NCBI RefSeq assembly: GCF_024343575.1
Contig: NZ_RJUA01000006.1
Span: forward strand, 1-64,000
Source of the DNA: Lacihabitans sp. LS3-19
Lineage (GTDB): Bacteria > Bacteroidota > Bacteroidia > Cytophagales > Spirosomataceae
Length of the DNA: 64,000 nt
Reading direction: 5' to 3'
Within the stretch, counting starts at the first letter, position 1. Each line of letters opens with the position of its first letter. The position numbers and the translations under genes were made by a program. Of the stretch, positions 17,344 through 25,327 are shown in pieces. The notes under the pieces were generated by a model. That model ran no database searches. It had not been told where the DNA came from and saw only the letters and a list, made by a program, of their open reading frames with translations.

Positions 17344-17535
17344 TAATATTTTAAGAAAATTTAGCCCTATTTTTAAAATTTGAGCTTACCCAAATATAAA
17401 GATTAATATTCCATTTTGGAACAAATTAGAAATGTTAACCTAATATTTAGTAGTAATTACAAAATTTGAGCTCATTTATTAAAATTATTAAATGGCATAC
17501 TATTTGTAAAAATCTAAAAAACAAATAGCTACAAA

Positions 17536-18561
17536 GTGAAAAATCAACCTTATAAAGTTAGCTTACTTATTCCTGCTAGAAATGAAGAAAAAGTACTTGG
17601 AAGACTTCTAGACTCGATCGAAAGATTAAAATACCCAAAAGATGATTTAGAAGTATTACTAGCTAGTGATGGCTCCTCTGATGACACATTAGCAATAATG
17701 CAAGATTTTGCTAAAAACAAACCTTGGGTGAAAGTTTATGATATTCCTGACAAAAAACAAGACGAAACGCTTAATGGTAAAGCTCGAGTCTTGGCCATAC
17801 TAGCCAAAGAAGCTAAAGGCGATTGGTTGTTTTTAACCGATGCTGATATTGAACTTCCTAACACTTGGATTAGTGGGATGTTGACTGAATTAGAGAACAC
17901 AATTGAGAATAGGAAAAGCATAGCAACAAAAGAAATAGGCGTATTAGTTGGGGTATCTGGCATCAGAACAACCTCTGTAATGGCGGCAATGCAAGCTTTG
18001 GAAATGTTTTTGATGATTACACTTAATAAAGAAATGTCTGACCAAGGAAAACCAACTACTGGCATGGGACACAACATGGCAATATTGAAAAAAGCTTATT
18101 TAGAATGCGGTGGCCATGAAAAAATGGGCTTTAGTATTGTAGAAGACTACACCCTTTATAAAATGATAATTGGAGCTGGATATGATTTCCGACAAGTATT
18201 CATGCCAGAAGTATTAGCTTATACATTACCGGCCGACAAATTTTTCGAACAAAGGAAACGTTTTATTATGGGTGCATTTGAGGGAAGGTCTGGCCCGATG
18301 GTGATGGGTCTGATTCAAGGGCTTTCATTACCTGCATACATCGCCATTGCTTTCTACAATTGGATGATTGCCTTAGGAATATTCCTAAGTGTTTTCGGCT
18401 TATACGTAATAAAAACATTAAAGTTTGAGAAAACTTTGAAAATAAATGGGTATCTAAAATATTTGCCAATATTTGCTTTTTATATGCCCATTGGTTGGTT
18501 TTTTCAATTCATACATTACTTTTTGCCTGGAAAAGTAGTTTGGAAAGGAAGAAAATATTAA
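17536..18561 (+). CDS. Family 2 glycosyltransferase, membrane-associated
   Basis: The 341-residue protein begins with a GT2 GT-A fold: SLLIPARNEEKVLGRLL, the nucleotide-binding ASDGSSDDT segment, and the metal-binding DxD in FLTDADIELPNTW (about residues 94-106). The C-terminal 90 residues hold two or three hydrophobic membrane segments (YIAIAFYNWMIALGIFLSVFG and YLPIFAFYMPIGWFFQFI). It would transfer a sugar from a nucleotide donor to a lipid or polysaccharide acceptor at the inner membrane; donor and acceptor are unknown. The start is GTG; no in-frame ATG lies before the conserved first strand. It stands alone between divergent and convergent neighbours. Confidence 0.9.
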   Translation: MKNQPYKVSLLIPARNEEKVLGRLLDSIERLKYPKDDLEVLLASDGSSDDTLAIMQDFAKNKPWVKVYDIPDKKQDETLNGKARVLAILAKEAKGDWLFLTDADIELPNTWISGMLTELENTIENRKSIATKEIGVLVGVSGIRTTSVMAAMQALEMFLMITLNKEMSDQGKPTTGMGHNMAILKKAYLECGGHEKMGFSIVEDYTLYKMIIGAGYDFRQVFMPEVLAYTLPADKFFEQRKRFIMGAFEGRSGPMVMGLIQGLSLPAYIAIAFYNWMIALGIFLSVFGLYVIKTLKFEKTLKINGYLKYLPIFAFYMPIGWFFQFIHYFLPGKVVWKGRKY

Positions 18562-18583
18562 ACTGTTTTTAAAAATTTCTCAA

Positions 18584-20062
18584 TTAATAAATCACGCTAA
18601 GCAGTTCAGCTACACAAACGGGATTGGGATTGTTTTCCACAAAATAAGTGGCTTCAACTTTCATTTTTAATCCATTATTTGCAGATTCTATTACTTCTAA
18701 AATCTTAGCTACCATTTTCAGTTTGGAATTTACCTTCACAGGTTTCAAAAACCTAACCTTGTCTGAGCCGTAATTGATACCCATTTTAGAGTTTTTTACT
18801 TCATAAATTTCATTCAAAAACCTTGGACTTAAAGACAATGTCAATAAACCATGGGCAATTGTACTACCGAATGGCGTTTGAGCCGCCATTGAAGGATTTA
18901 CGTGAATCCATTGTTGGTCAAAAGTAGATTTTGCAAAGTCATTAATTATATTTTGTGTAATTTTTAACCAATTGCTTTCGCCAATTACCTCTCCTACTGC
19001 CGCCTTAATTTCCTCAAAATCTCTGAAAATCCTTTTAGATTTTTCTTCCTTTTTTTCAAAAACTAATGATTCTTTTACCAATTCTGCATTACAAACAACC
19101 ACTGCTTTTCCAATTACCTTCCTTTCCCTTAAATCTACAAGTGCTTCGGCTGAGTTTTCTAATGTATATGTTTTAAAAACATGAGGTTTTATTTTGCCTT
19201 CTTTGTACCAATTTGCAAGTTCCATAATATTCTCTTGACTCTCCTTCGGTTCAAGATTAGAAAACTGTCCCCAGAATACGCCTACCACAGAGCAGCCTTT
19301 TAAAAGTGCCAAATTGAAAGGGAGCTTAGGTATTTCTCCGGCAGCAAAACCGACAACTAGATATCTACCATTCCAAGCCATACTTCTAAGTGCAGGTTCA
19401 GCATATTTATCGCCAACAGGATCGTAAACCACATCAATTCCTTTGTTTTGGGTATATTCTTTTATTTTTTCTCTTATATCCTCCTTGTCATAATTAATAG
19501 TAAAATCCGCTCCTTTTTCCTTACAAATTTCTAGTTTTTCATCAGTAGATGCCGCAGCTATTACCACAGCACCCATAAGTTTTGCTAATTCTACAGCGGC
19601 CAAACCTACACCTCCAGATGCTCCTAAAATTAAAACTCGTTCTCCTGCCTGTAATTTAGCCCTGTTTTTTAAGGCGTGATAAGAAGTTCCAAAATTATAC
19701 ATGAGTGAAGCACCATCCACATAATTCATATAGTCTGGCAATGGAAATACTCTATCTGAACCCACACAAACTTCCTCTGCAAATCCACCCCAACCGCAGA
19801 GTGCAAAAACTCTCTGACCTATTTGGAAATTGCTAACATTTTCGCCCAATTTTACAATTTTACCCGCGACTTCTCCTCCAGGCGAAAAAGGCAAATTTGG
19901 CTTAAATTGGTATTTGTTTTCGATTATAAGTGTATCTGGGAAATTTGCACTGCATGCTGCTATTTGAATTACTATCTCGTTCTCTTTAGGTTCAGGGCTA
20001 ACTATTTCGCTATATTTCAGGTTTTCAGCAGGGCCAAATTCTGTGCATAAAAGTGCTTTCAT
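18584..20062 (-). CDS. Fusion of NADPH:quinone oxidoreductase and MaoC-like hydratase domains
   Basis: Two enzymes lie in one chain of about 492 residues. Residues 1 to about 325 are a zinc-free medium-chain dehydrogenase of the quinone oxidoreductase type: MKALLCTEFGPAENLKY start, SPGGEVAGKIVKLG, and the nucleotide-binding ILGASGGVGLAAVELAK. After a charged linker (FEKKEEKSKR) comes a hot-dog MaoC/R-specific enoyl-CoA hydratase domain with STFDQQWIHVNP, supplying the catalytic Asp/His pair, then GSTIAHGLLTLSL. An ATG 39 bp upstream is in frame, but the family's usual MKALL start at 20062 is preferred. A CoA-linked reduction/hydration route is plausible; substrates are unknown. Confidence 0.88.
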   Translation of the reverse strand: MKALLCTEFGPAENLKYSEIVSPEPKENEIVIQIAACSANFPDTLIIENKYQFKPNLPFSPGGEVAGKIVKLGENVSNFQIGQRVFALCGWGGFAEEVCVGSDRVFPLPDYMNYVDGASLMYNFGTSYHALKNRAKLQAGERVLILGASGGVGLAAVELAKLMGAVVIAAASTDEKLEICKEKGADFTINYDKEDIREKIKEYTQNKGIDVVYDPVGDKYAEPALRSMAWNGRYLVVGFAAGEIPKLPFNLALLKGCSVVGVFWGQFSNLEPKESQENIMELANWYKEGKIKPHVFKTYTLENSAEALVDLRERKVIGKAVVVCNAELVKESLVFEKKEEKSKRIFRDFEEIKAAVGEVIGESNWLKITQNIINDFAKSTFDQQWIHVNPSMAAQTPFGSTIAHGLLTLSLSPRFLNEIYEVKNSKMGINYGSDKVRFLKPVKVNSKLKMVAKILEVIESANNGLKMKVEATYFVENNPNPVCVAELLSVIY

Positions 20063-20193
20063 TTTTTCAAAAGGTTGATATTTCAAATATTCGTTTGCCA
20101 AATCTAAGAAATCGTCGGAATAATATTAAATTTACCGAATGTTTTAGTCCAATATACTTTTGGCAATTTCGTTTTATCGAAAAATCAAATTCT

Positions 20194-20838
20194 ATGTTTC
20201 ATTCTTTCGTATTAATGTTAAGTCTATTATTTTTTGGAGATTATTTCCATGAAATAACTTTTCAAACCAAAATTGAACTTAATACAACTTTAGCCGTAAA
20301 TGCTTATAAAATTGGTGATGAAATTAAGGATTTCTCTCTCAGAAATATAAATGGCAAGCTTTATAGTTTAAAATCTTTCCCTTCCGCAAAGGGTTTTATT
20401 ATTGTTTTCACGAGCAATTATTGTCCATTTTCAAAAAGCTACGAGGACAGATTAATAGCTTTAGACAAAAAATACACTTTGCAGTCTTACCCTGTGATCG
20501 CAATAAATCCAAATGACCCAGAGGCTTTTGAAGAGGACAATTTAGAAAATATTCAGTCAAGAGCGAAAGAAAAAGGCTTTGTTTTTCCGATTTTAAGAGA
20601 TGAAAAACAGGAGACTGCCAAAGCTTTTGGTGCCCAGCGTACACCCCACGTATTTGTAATAAAAAAAGAGGGTCAAAAATATATTTTAAAATATTCGGGA
20701 GCAATAGACGATAATCCGCAAGATGCAAGCGGCATCACAAAAAACTATTTGGAAGACGCTGTGCAGAGTCTTTTAGATAACAAACCAGTAATAATAGAAC
20801 AAACCAAACCCATAGGATGTGCTATCCGTTGGAAATAA
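20194..20838 (+). CDS. Exported thioredoxin-fold (AhpC/TSA-like) protein
   Basis: I choose the ATG at 20194 because it begins a signal peptide (MFHSFVLMLSLLFFGD); the frame is open further upstream, but that part overlaps the start of the divergent fusion gene. The mature protein (about 190 residues) has a peroxiredoxin/thioredoxin fold: GDEIKDFSLRNINGKLYSL, then FTSNYCPFSKSYEDRL, where only one cysteine remains (CxxS), and AFGAQRTPHVFVI with the cis-Pro loop. It ends PIGCAIRWK, typical of this Bacteroidota group. It probably acts as a periplasmic thiol-dependent peroxidase or redox protein. mazG follows 3 bp later, so the two are probably co-transcribed. Confidence 0.85.
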   Translation: MFHSFVLMLSLLFFGDYFHEITFQTKIELNTTLAVNAYKIGDEIKDFSLRNINGKLYSLKSFPSAKGFIIVFTSNYCPFSKSYEDRLIALDKKYTLQSYPVIAINPNDPEAFEEDNLENIQSRAKEKGFVFPILRDEKQETAKAFGAQRTPHVFVIKKEGQKYILKYSGAIDDNPQDASGITKNYLEDAVQSLLDNKPVIIEQTKPIGCAIRWK

Positions 20839-20841
20839 TAT

Positions 20842-21657
20842 ATGTCTGTAAAACTACCTTTGCCTTTTTCAAAAAATAGAAGCAACGAACTTTTGGCTTT
20901 CAATAGGCTGCTTGATATCATGGACGATTTAAGAGCCAAATGTCCGTGGGATATGAAACAGACTTTTGAATCTCTTAGGCATTTGACCATAGAAGAAACT
21001 TATGAACTTTCGGATGCTATACTAGAAAATGACCTTCAAGAAATTAAAAAAGAACTTGGAGATATAATGCTTCACTTGGTTTTCTATGCAAAAATTGGCT
21101 CTGAAACTGAAGATTTCGATATAACAGAAGTACTGAACGGAATCTGCGAAAAACTCATAAATAGACATCCGCATATTTATGGCGATGTAAAAGTAGAAAA
21201 CGAAGAAGATGTAAAAAGAAACTGGGAGCAGCTAAAGCTAAAAGAAGGCAATAAGTCGGTTCTGGGTGGTGTTCCTAAATCTTTACCTGCACTTGTAAAA
21301 GCTATGCGAATACAAGAAAAAGCTCGTGGGGTTGGCTTTGATTGGGAAGAAAAAGCTCAAGTTTGGGCTAAAGTGGAGGAAGAAATGCAGGAATTTAAAG
21401 AGCATTTTAACGCCGAAACGCAAGAAACCATTGATAAAGAAAAAGCCGAAGGAGAATTTGGCGACGTTTTGTTTTCGCTAGTAAACTATGCAAGATTTAT
21501 AGATATTAATCCAGAAACGGCATTGGAGCGTACCAATAAAAAATTCATTCATCGATTCCAATATCTAGAAAATAAAGCCGCAGAAATGGGAAAGAAACTT
21601 TCAGAGATGACACTTGCTGAAATGGATATTTTTTGGGAAGAAGCGAAAAGGTTATAA
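20842..21657 (+). CDS. mazG: Nucleoside triphosphate pyrophosphohydrolase MazG
   Basis: The 271-residue protein is a full two-domain MazG. The first repeat has KCPWDMKQTFESLRHLTIEETYELSDAI and ELGDIMLHLVFYA with the metal-binding EExxE/ExxD residues; the second has KVEEEMQEFKEHF and GEFGDVLFSLVNYAR. MazG hydrolyses NTPs to NMP and pyrophosphate, which cleans the nucleotide pool and can lower alarmone levels. It begins 3 bp after the thioredoxin-fold gene. No toxin-antitoxin mazEF genes are adjacent. Confidence 0.95.
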   Translation: MSVKLPLPFSKNRSNELLAFNRLLDIMDDLRAKCPWDMKQTFESLRHLTIEETYELSDAILENDLQEIKKELGDIMLHLVFYAKIGSETEDFDITEVLNGICEKLINRHPHIYGDVKVENEEDVKRNWEQLKLKEGNKSVLGGVPKSLPALVKAMRIQEKARGVGFDWEEKAQVWAKVEEEMQEFKEHFNAETQETIDKEKAEGEFGDVLFSLVNYARFIDINPETALERTNKKFIHRFQYLENKAAEMGKKLSEMTLAEMDIFWEEAKRL

Positions 21658-21725
21658 AACAAAATAGCTGATTTTGTAATAAATCAACCATCTTTTACTT
21701 TCCTAAAAATCTCAAAGTTTTACGA

Positions 21726-22091
21726 TTACGCGTTTGACAGTTTTCCTCTATAAATATACGATACAGCTAAAATCACCAAAAATACCAATGGAATAAAAGA
21801 CTGACCAATAGGCCCATCAATCACCACCAAACTAACAGTAGCTGCTATAAAATCAAAGGCAAATCCTGCGTAAGCCCATTCTTTTATTTTACCTGGAATT
21901 TGCGGTACCAAAAGTGCAATTGCACCTAGGATTTTGAAAATATTTAACATTGGTGCAAAATAATCGGGATAACCTAAGTGTTCCATCATGACTTTCCCAT
22001 CTGGAGAATTCCAAGTAAGTATAGGTGTCAAACCTACTAAAACAGCAACGATTACTGTTGTGGCCCAAAAAATAATTTTGTTTTTGTTCAT
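21726..22091 (-). CDS. DoxX-family membrane protein (paralogue 2)
   Basis: The 121-residue protein has four predicted membrane helices in the DoxX/DoxD-like pattern: IIFWATTVIVAVLVGLTPI at the start, HLGYPDYFAPMLNIFKILGAIALLVP in the middle, KEWAYAGFAFDFIAATVSL, and a final hydrophobic helix ending YIYRGKL. The GYPxYF and P(Q)xPxKIKEWAYAGF motifs are shared almost exactly with the gene immediately upstream. Function in this subfamily is not established. It lies 30 bp after the other DoxX gene. Confidence 0.85.
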   Translation of the reverse strand: MNKNKIIFWATTVIVAVLVGLTPILTWNSPDGKVMMEHLGYPDYFAPMLNIFKILGAIALLVPQIPGKIKEWAYAGFAFDFIAATVSLVVIDGPIGQSFIPLVFLVILAVSYIYRGKLSNA

Positions 22092-22121
22092 AATACAATA
22101 GGATTAAATTTTAAATTAAAT

Positions 22122-22490
22122 TCAAATTTGTCTCTTCAGTTTGTGGAAATACAAATAAGAGACTATCATGATTCCGAAAACTATAAGTGGAAAAAATGCC
22201 ATGAAATTCAGACCATCAACATTGGCATGACCTACAAAAGCTGCAATAAATACGAATCCAAATCCAGCATATGCCCACTCTTTTATTTTAGCAGGAACTT
22301 GTGGTAAAATCAAAGCAAGTGCCCCAAATACTTTAAAAACAGTAAGCATAACACCAAAATAAGGTTGATATCCTAAATGTGCAATACCTTCTTTGGCGAG
22401 TTCGGTTTGAGAAGTGAGAGCAGGCATAAGCCCTTCAAACAAAAAAATAAATCCTGTGGAAATCCAATAAATGATTTTGTCTTTTTTCAT
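22122..22490 (-). CDS. DoxX-family membrane protein (paralogue 1)
   Basis: The 122-residue protein has four membrane helices and is a close tandem paralogue of the next gene. Shared segments include IIYWISTGFIFLFEGLMPAL, HLGYQPYFGVMLTVFKVFGALALILPQ and KIKEWAYAGFGFVFIAAFV. The pair probably arose by local duplication and may form a hetero-oligomer. The upstream gene on the same strand (22555-22959) is a small soluble protein, a common type of neighbour for DoxX genes in Bacteroidota. Confidence 0.85.
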   Translation of the reverse strand: MKKDKIIYWISTGFIFLFEGLMPALTSQTELAKEGIAHLGYQPYFGVMLTVFKVFGALALILPQVPAKIKEWAYAGFGFVFIAAFVGHANVDGLNFMAFFPLIVFGIMIVSYLYFHKLKRQI

Positions 22491-22554
22491 ATTTTTATAG
22501 GGTTAATTTTTTTTGTAAACTTATAATATGGAAATTGAGTTCCAGTGTTGTGAT

Positions 22555-22959
22555 TCAGTCCTTTAATTTCACAAAACACTTTACATCTTTTTCATTAAAA
22601 TACCATTCTACGCAATAGCCTGCGGGGTCGAGGTCTGGATCTTTGCATAATTCTTGGAAAAGAAGGCCCATTTGAGGAATATCCTGAATAAAATTTTCTA
22701 TGATTGTGCCGCGATATTTTCCTTTTTTTAAAATAAATGTTTCCAATTCAGGAAAACTTTCTCCCTCTAGTATTTCAGCACCAGCAAGATAAATGATTTC
22801 ATTGGAGGCATTCATCCACGAAAAACTCATGAACTTCCTAGTCATTGAAAAAGGAATAGCGGCATGTAATGTTTCGAAAGCTTCTTGTACACCTTCTGGA
22901 AATGACTCAGCTCTTTTGCATGCTATAACAATGTCTTTCTCAAATATATATTCTTCCAT
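22555..22959 (-). CDS. Small soluble protein, possibly GyrI/effector-binding-like
   Basis: The 134-residue cytoplasmic protein has no signal or membrane segment. The pattern of beta strands with MSFSWMNASNEIIYLAGAEIL and RGTIIENFIQDIPQMGLLFQEL, followed by CVEWYFNEKDVKCFVKL, is reminiscent of stand-alone GyrI-like small-molecule-binding domains. The match is weak and no DNA-binding part is present. It is 64 bp upstream of two DoxX genes on the same strand and likely shares their transcript. Function unknown. Confidence 0.55.
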   Translation of the reverse strand: MEEYIFEKDIVIACKRAESFPEGVQEAFETLHAAIPFSMTRKFMSFSWMNASNEIIYLAGAEILEGESFPELETFILKKGKYRGTIIENFIQDIPQMGLLFQELCKDPDLDPAGYCVEWYFNEKDVKCFVKLKD

Positions 22960-23048
22960 TTCTTAAGATTTTTCTTCAAAATTAAGCATGATTCTATTAT
23001 AATTTGATGACGCATTGCGACTTTTAAAAGGCATTTTACGACATTCCC

Positions 23049-23981
23049 TTAGCTAAATAATCTATCTATATCAACGTCTTGTTTGATTGGCCCAACTGTT
23101 GTTAATTTTATTTTGGCCATGTTGGCTCCTGCTTTTGCACAAACTTCTATTGGTTGTTTTTCAAGATAGGCCGCTAAAAATCCCGCCCAAAAAGAATCAC
23201 CCGCTCCAGTTGCATCTATCACATTAACTGCCTGAGGTTTATCATATATCTGTTTTGTGCCATTTTCATAAGATACAATACTACCTTTTTCCCCCATGGT
23301 ATAGCATATCAGCTCAGCTCCCCATTCATGAAAATTGGCAAAAATTCTCTCTCTTTCTATCTCCTCACCATAAAACCTTTTGGCGTCATCTTCACTAAGT
23401 TTTATCAAGGCCCCGAAAGACAGATATTCTTTTATTATAGCATGAGCCACATGTCTTTCTGGCCAAACTTTCTCGGCGTAGTTTAAGTCCGCACTCAATA
23501 TGCATCCCAAAGCTTTGGCCCTTTTGGCGGCATCTAAAACTGCAGATTGGGCCGGCTGCTTGCTCAATGGCCAACATGTTGTGTGAAAAATTGAGGCTTT
23601 CTGTAAAAGCTGATCTGTAATATTAAACTTTTCTATCATTTTGTCAGCCGTACGATAGGGTATAAAATCTGGCGTTCCTGTCGTTCTAGAAACCAAAACT
23701 ATACTTGTTGGCTCTGTAGGATGAACAATTACGTTGGTAGTATCTACCCCAGCTTCATTTACCTTTTGAATCAAATACTTACCTAAGCCGTCATTGCCAA
23801 CTGCACTTACAATGGCGGTATTATACCCAAGTCTTGCCATATTTGAAGCTAAATTGGCAGGGCTTCCACCTTGAAATCTTTCGAATTTTGAAGTGTTAAA
23901 AATATTCTCGGTTACTTCTGAGCCGATAAAATCACCCAGCAGTTCTCCAACGGCTAGCAGTGCGAATTCTTTTTTATCCAT
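23049..23981 (-). CDS. PfkB-family carbohydrate kinase (fructokinase-like)
   Basis: The 310-residue product, counted from ATG at 23981, is a ribokinase/PfkB sugar kinase. Motif one is GGSPANLASNMARLG with the upstream QGG region; motif two is NVIDATGAGDSFWAGFLAAYLE with the catalytic Asp in GAGD. I prefer the 23981 start because the family core begins at FALLAVGELLGDFIG; a longer frame from 24029 adds 16 non-conserved residues. It likely phosphorylates fructose or a related sugar with ATP. The divergent methionine sulfoxide reductase gene starts 95 bp away; the shared gap should hold both promoters. Confidence 0.88.
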   Translation of the reverse strand: MDKKEFALLAVGELLGDFIGSEVTENIFNTSKFERFQGGSPANLASNMARLGYNTAIVSAVGNDGLGKYLIQKVNEAGVDTTNVIVHPTEPTSIVLVSRTTGTPDFIPYRTADKMIEKFNITDQLLQKASIFHTTCWPLSKQPAQSAVLDAAKRAKALGCILSADLNYAEKVWPERHVAHAIIKEYLSFGALIKLSEDDAKRFYGEEIERERIFANFHEWGAELICYTMGEKGSIVSYENGTKQIYDKPQAVNVIDATGAGDSFWAGFLAAYLEKQPIEVCAKAGANMAKIKLTTVGPIKQDVDIDRLFS

Positions 23982-24076
23982 AGGTTTTGTATTTAAAAGC
24001 AAAAATTGAAATTTTTTCGACGAAATCAAATATTAATGAAAAATATTATTTGCACTTTTGCCGAAATTAAAATTAT

Positions 24077-24565
24077 ATGGCAGAAAGTCTTTTTATTCCA
24101 GAAACAAATGTCCGAGAGGAAATCTATAAATATATTTTGCCGCAAATTGAGGTTTTGTTTTCATCTGAAACTGACTTAATAGCTAACTTGGCAAATATAT
24201 CTGCAGCCTTAAAACAAGCTTTCGGTTTTTATTGGGTTGGTTTTTACTTGGATAACAATGCGGGAGAATTGGTTCTAGGGCCATTCCAAGGGCCAATCGC
24301 CTGTACACGTATACGGTATGATAGAGGGGTGTGTGGCCATTGTTTTTCGACAAAAGCAACTGTCTTGGTTCCAGATGTTGATCAATTCCCTGGTCATATC
24401 GCTTGTAGTTCTGCCTCAAAATCAGAAATTGTCTTACCCGTTTTTAATGCTAAAAAAGAAATCATAGGTGTTTTGGATATTGATTCGGATGTTTTAGACG
24501 ACTTTTCAGAAGTAGACAAAGTTTGGTTGGAGAAACTTTTGGAAAGTTTTGCCAATAGGTATTGA
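24077..24565 (+). CDS. msrC: Free methionine-(R)-sulfoxide reductase (GAF domain)
   Basis: The 162-residue single GAF domain matches fRMsr in length and fold. The three redox cysteines are present: Cys76 (GPIACTRI), Cys86 (RGVCGHC) and Cys110 (GHIACSSAS), with the same 10- and 24-residue spacing as the Cys84/94/118 triad of the E. coli enzyme. It reduces free methionine-R-sulfoxide using thioredoxin. The reading frame ends DKVWLEKLLESF, as usual. It is a single gene divergent from the PfkB kinase. Confidence 0.93.
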   Translation: MAESLFIPETNVREEIYKYILPQIEVLFSSETDLIANLANISAALKQAFGFYWVGFYLDNNAGELVLGPFQGPIACTRIRYDRGVCGHCFSTKATVLVPDVDQFPGHIACSSASKSEIVLPVFNAKKEIIGVLDIDSDVLDDFSEVDKVWLEKLLESFANRY

Positions 24566-24754
24566 TATATTAATGATTGATTTTCAAAAATTTTATTTGG
24601 CCTAAAGAAGCATTAACAATTTCCTTAACATTGATTATTAGCATGTTATAAAAAAGTCTTAGTTCTTTAGTTTTTTCATGCAAACCCGCCTATTGGTATT
24701 TGCATCTAAGTGATAAATCTCAGTAAAAAAGAATTTCACTTAAATATTACGATC

Positions 24755-25255
24755 ATGAAAAAGCTATTTGCATTCTTCGCTCTAAGTTCCACTGTACTTT
24801 TTAACTCATGTACTTTTTATGATAACCCAGCACCAATTACTAACGAAATATTGGCGGAAGTTTTCGAGGTAAAGGCAGACTTTACCAAAGGCAATGAATT
24901 TCGAAATTTTTATAATCTCGACCCAATTATTTATAATTCTGACGTGTTGTTAGTGTATGAATTAAGTGGTGTGGACAAGAAAGGAGCTGATATTTGGAAA
25001 CCCTTACCTCAAATTTATACTTTCAATGAAGGCATTCTGCAATACAATTTTGACTTTACTAAAGCGGACTTTAGTATTTTCTTAGACGCAAATTTTGACC
25101 CTTTAGTTTTGAACAATTCTTGGAGATTAAATAAGACTTTTAGAGTGGTTATAGTACCAGGGAAATTTGCAAATATTATTGATAAAAACAACTTGCAGAA
25201 TGTTATGAATACTTTAAAATTGTCAGAAGAATCTGTGATCGATTTAAGTATATAA
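24755..25255 (+). CDS. Lipoprotein of unknown function
   Basis: Starting at ATG 24755, the 166-residue product has a signal peptide with lipobox LFNSCTFYDNP (Cys19). A frame extension to 24710 adds residues that would hide the signal peptide and is rejected. The mature part has VFEVKADFTKGNEFRNFYN and a VDKKGADIWKPLPQIYTFNEG segment, and looks like a small beta domain. I recognise the type as a recurring Bacteroidota lipoprotein but can give no function. It is terminated by a strong hairpin shared with the convergent peptidase gene. Confidence 0.72.
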   Translation: MKKLFAFFALSSTVLFNSCTFYDNPAPITNEILAEVFEVKADFTKGNEFRNFYNLDPIIYNSDVLLVYELSGVDKKGADIWKPLPQIYTFNEGILQYNFDFTKADFSIFLDANFDPLVLNNSWRLNKTFRVVIVPGKFANIIDKNNLQNVMNTLKLSEESVIDLSI

Positions 25256-25269
25256 ACTTCCGAATTACG

Positions 25270-25307
25270 AAAAAAGGTATCTCCAAATATTTAGAGATAC
25301 CTTTTTT
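25270..25307. terminator. Bidirectional terminator
   Basis: A perfect 14-bp inverted repeat (arms around GGTATCTC and GAGATACC) with flanking A and T runs lies between the convergent lipoprotein and oligoendopeptidase genes. Confidence 0.9.
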
Positions 25308-25327
25308 ATGAATCAACTTTTAAACGC

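Noticed and set aside
20053-20193. N-terminal extension of the thioredoxin-fold protein
   Set aside because: It overlaps the start of the divergent fusion gene and hides the clear signal peptide that begins at 20194.
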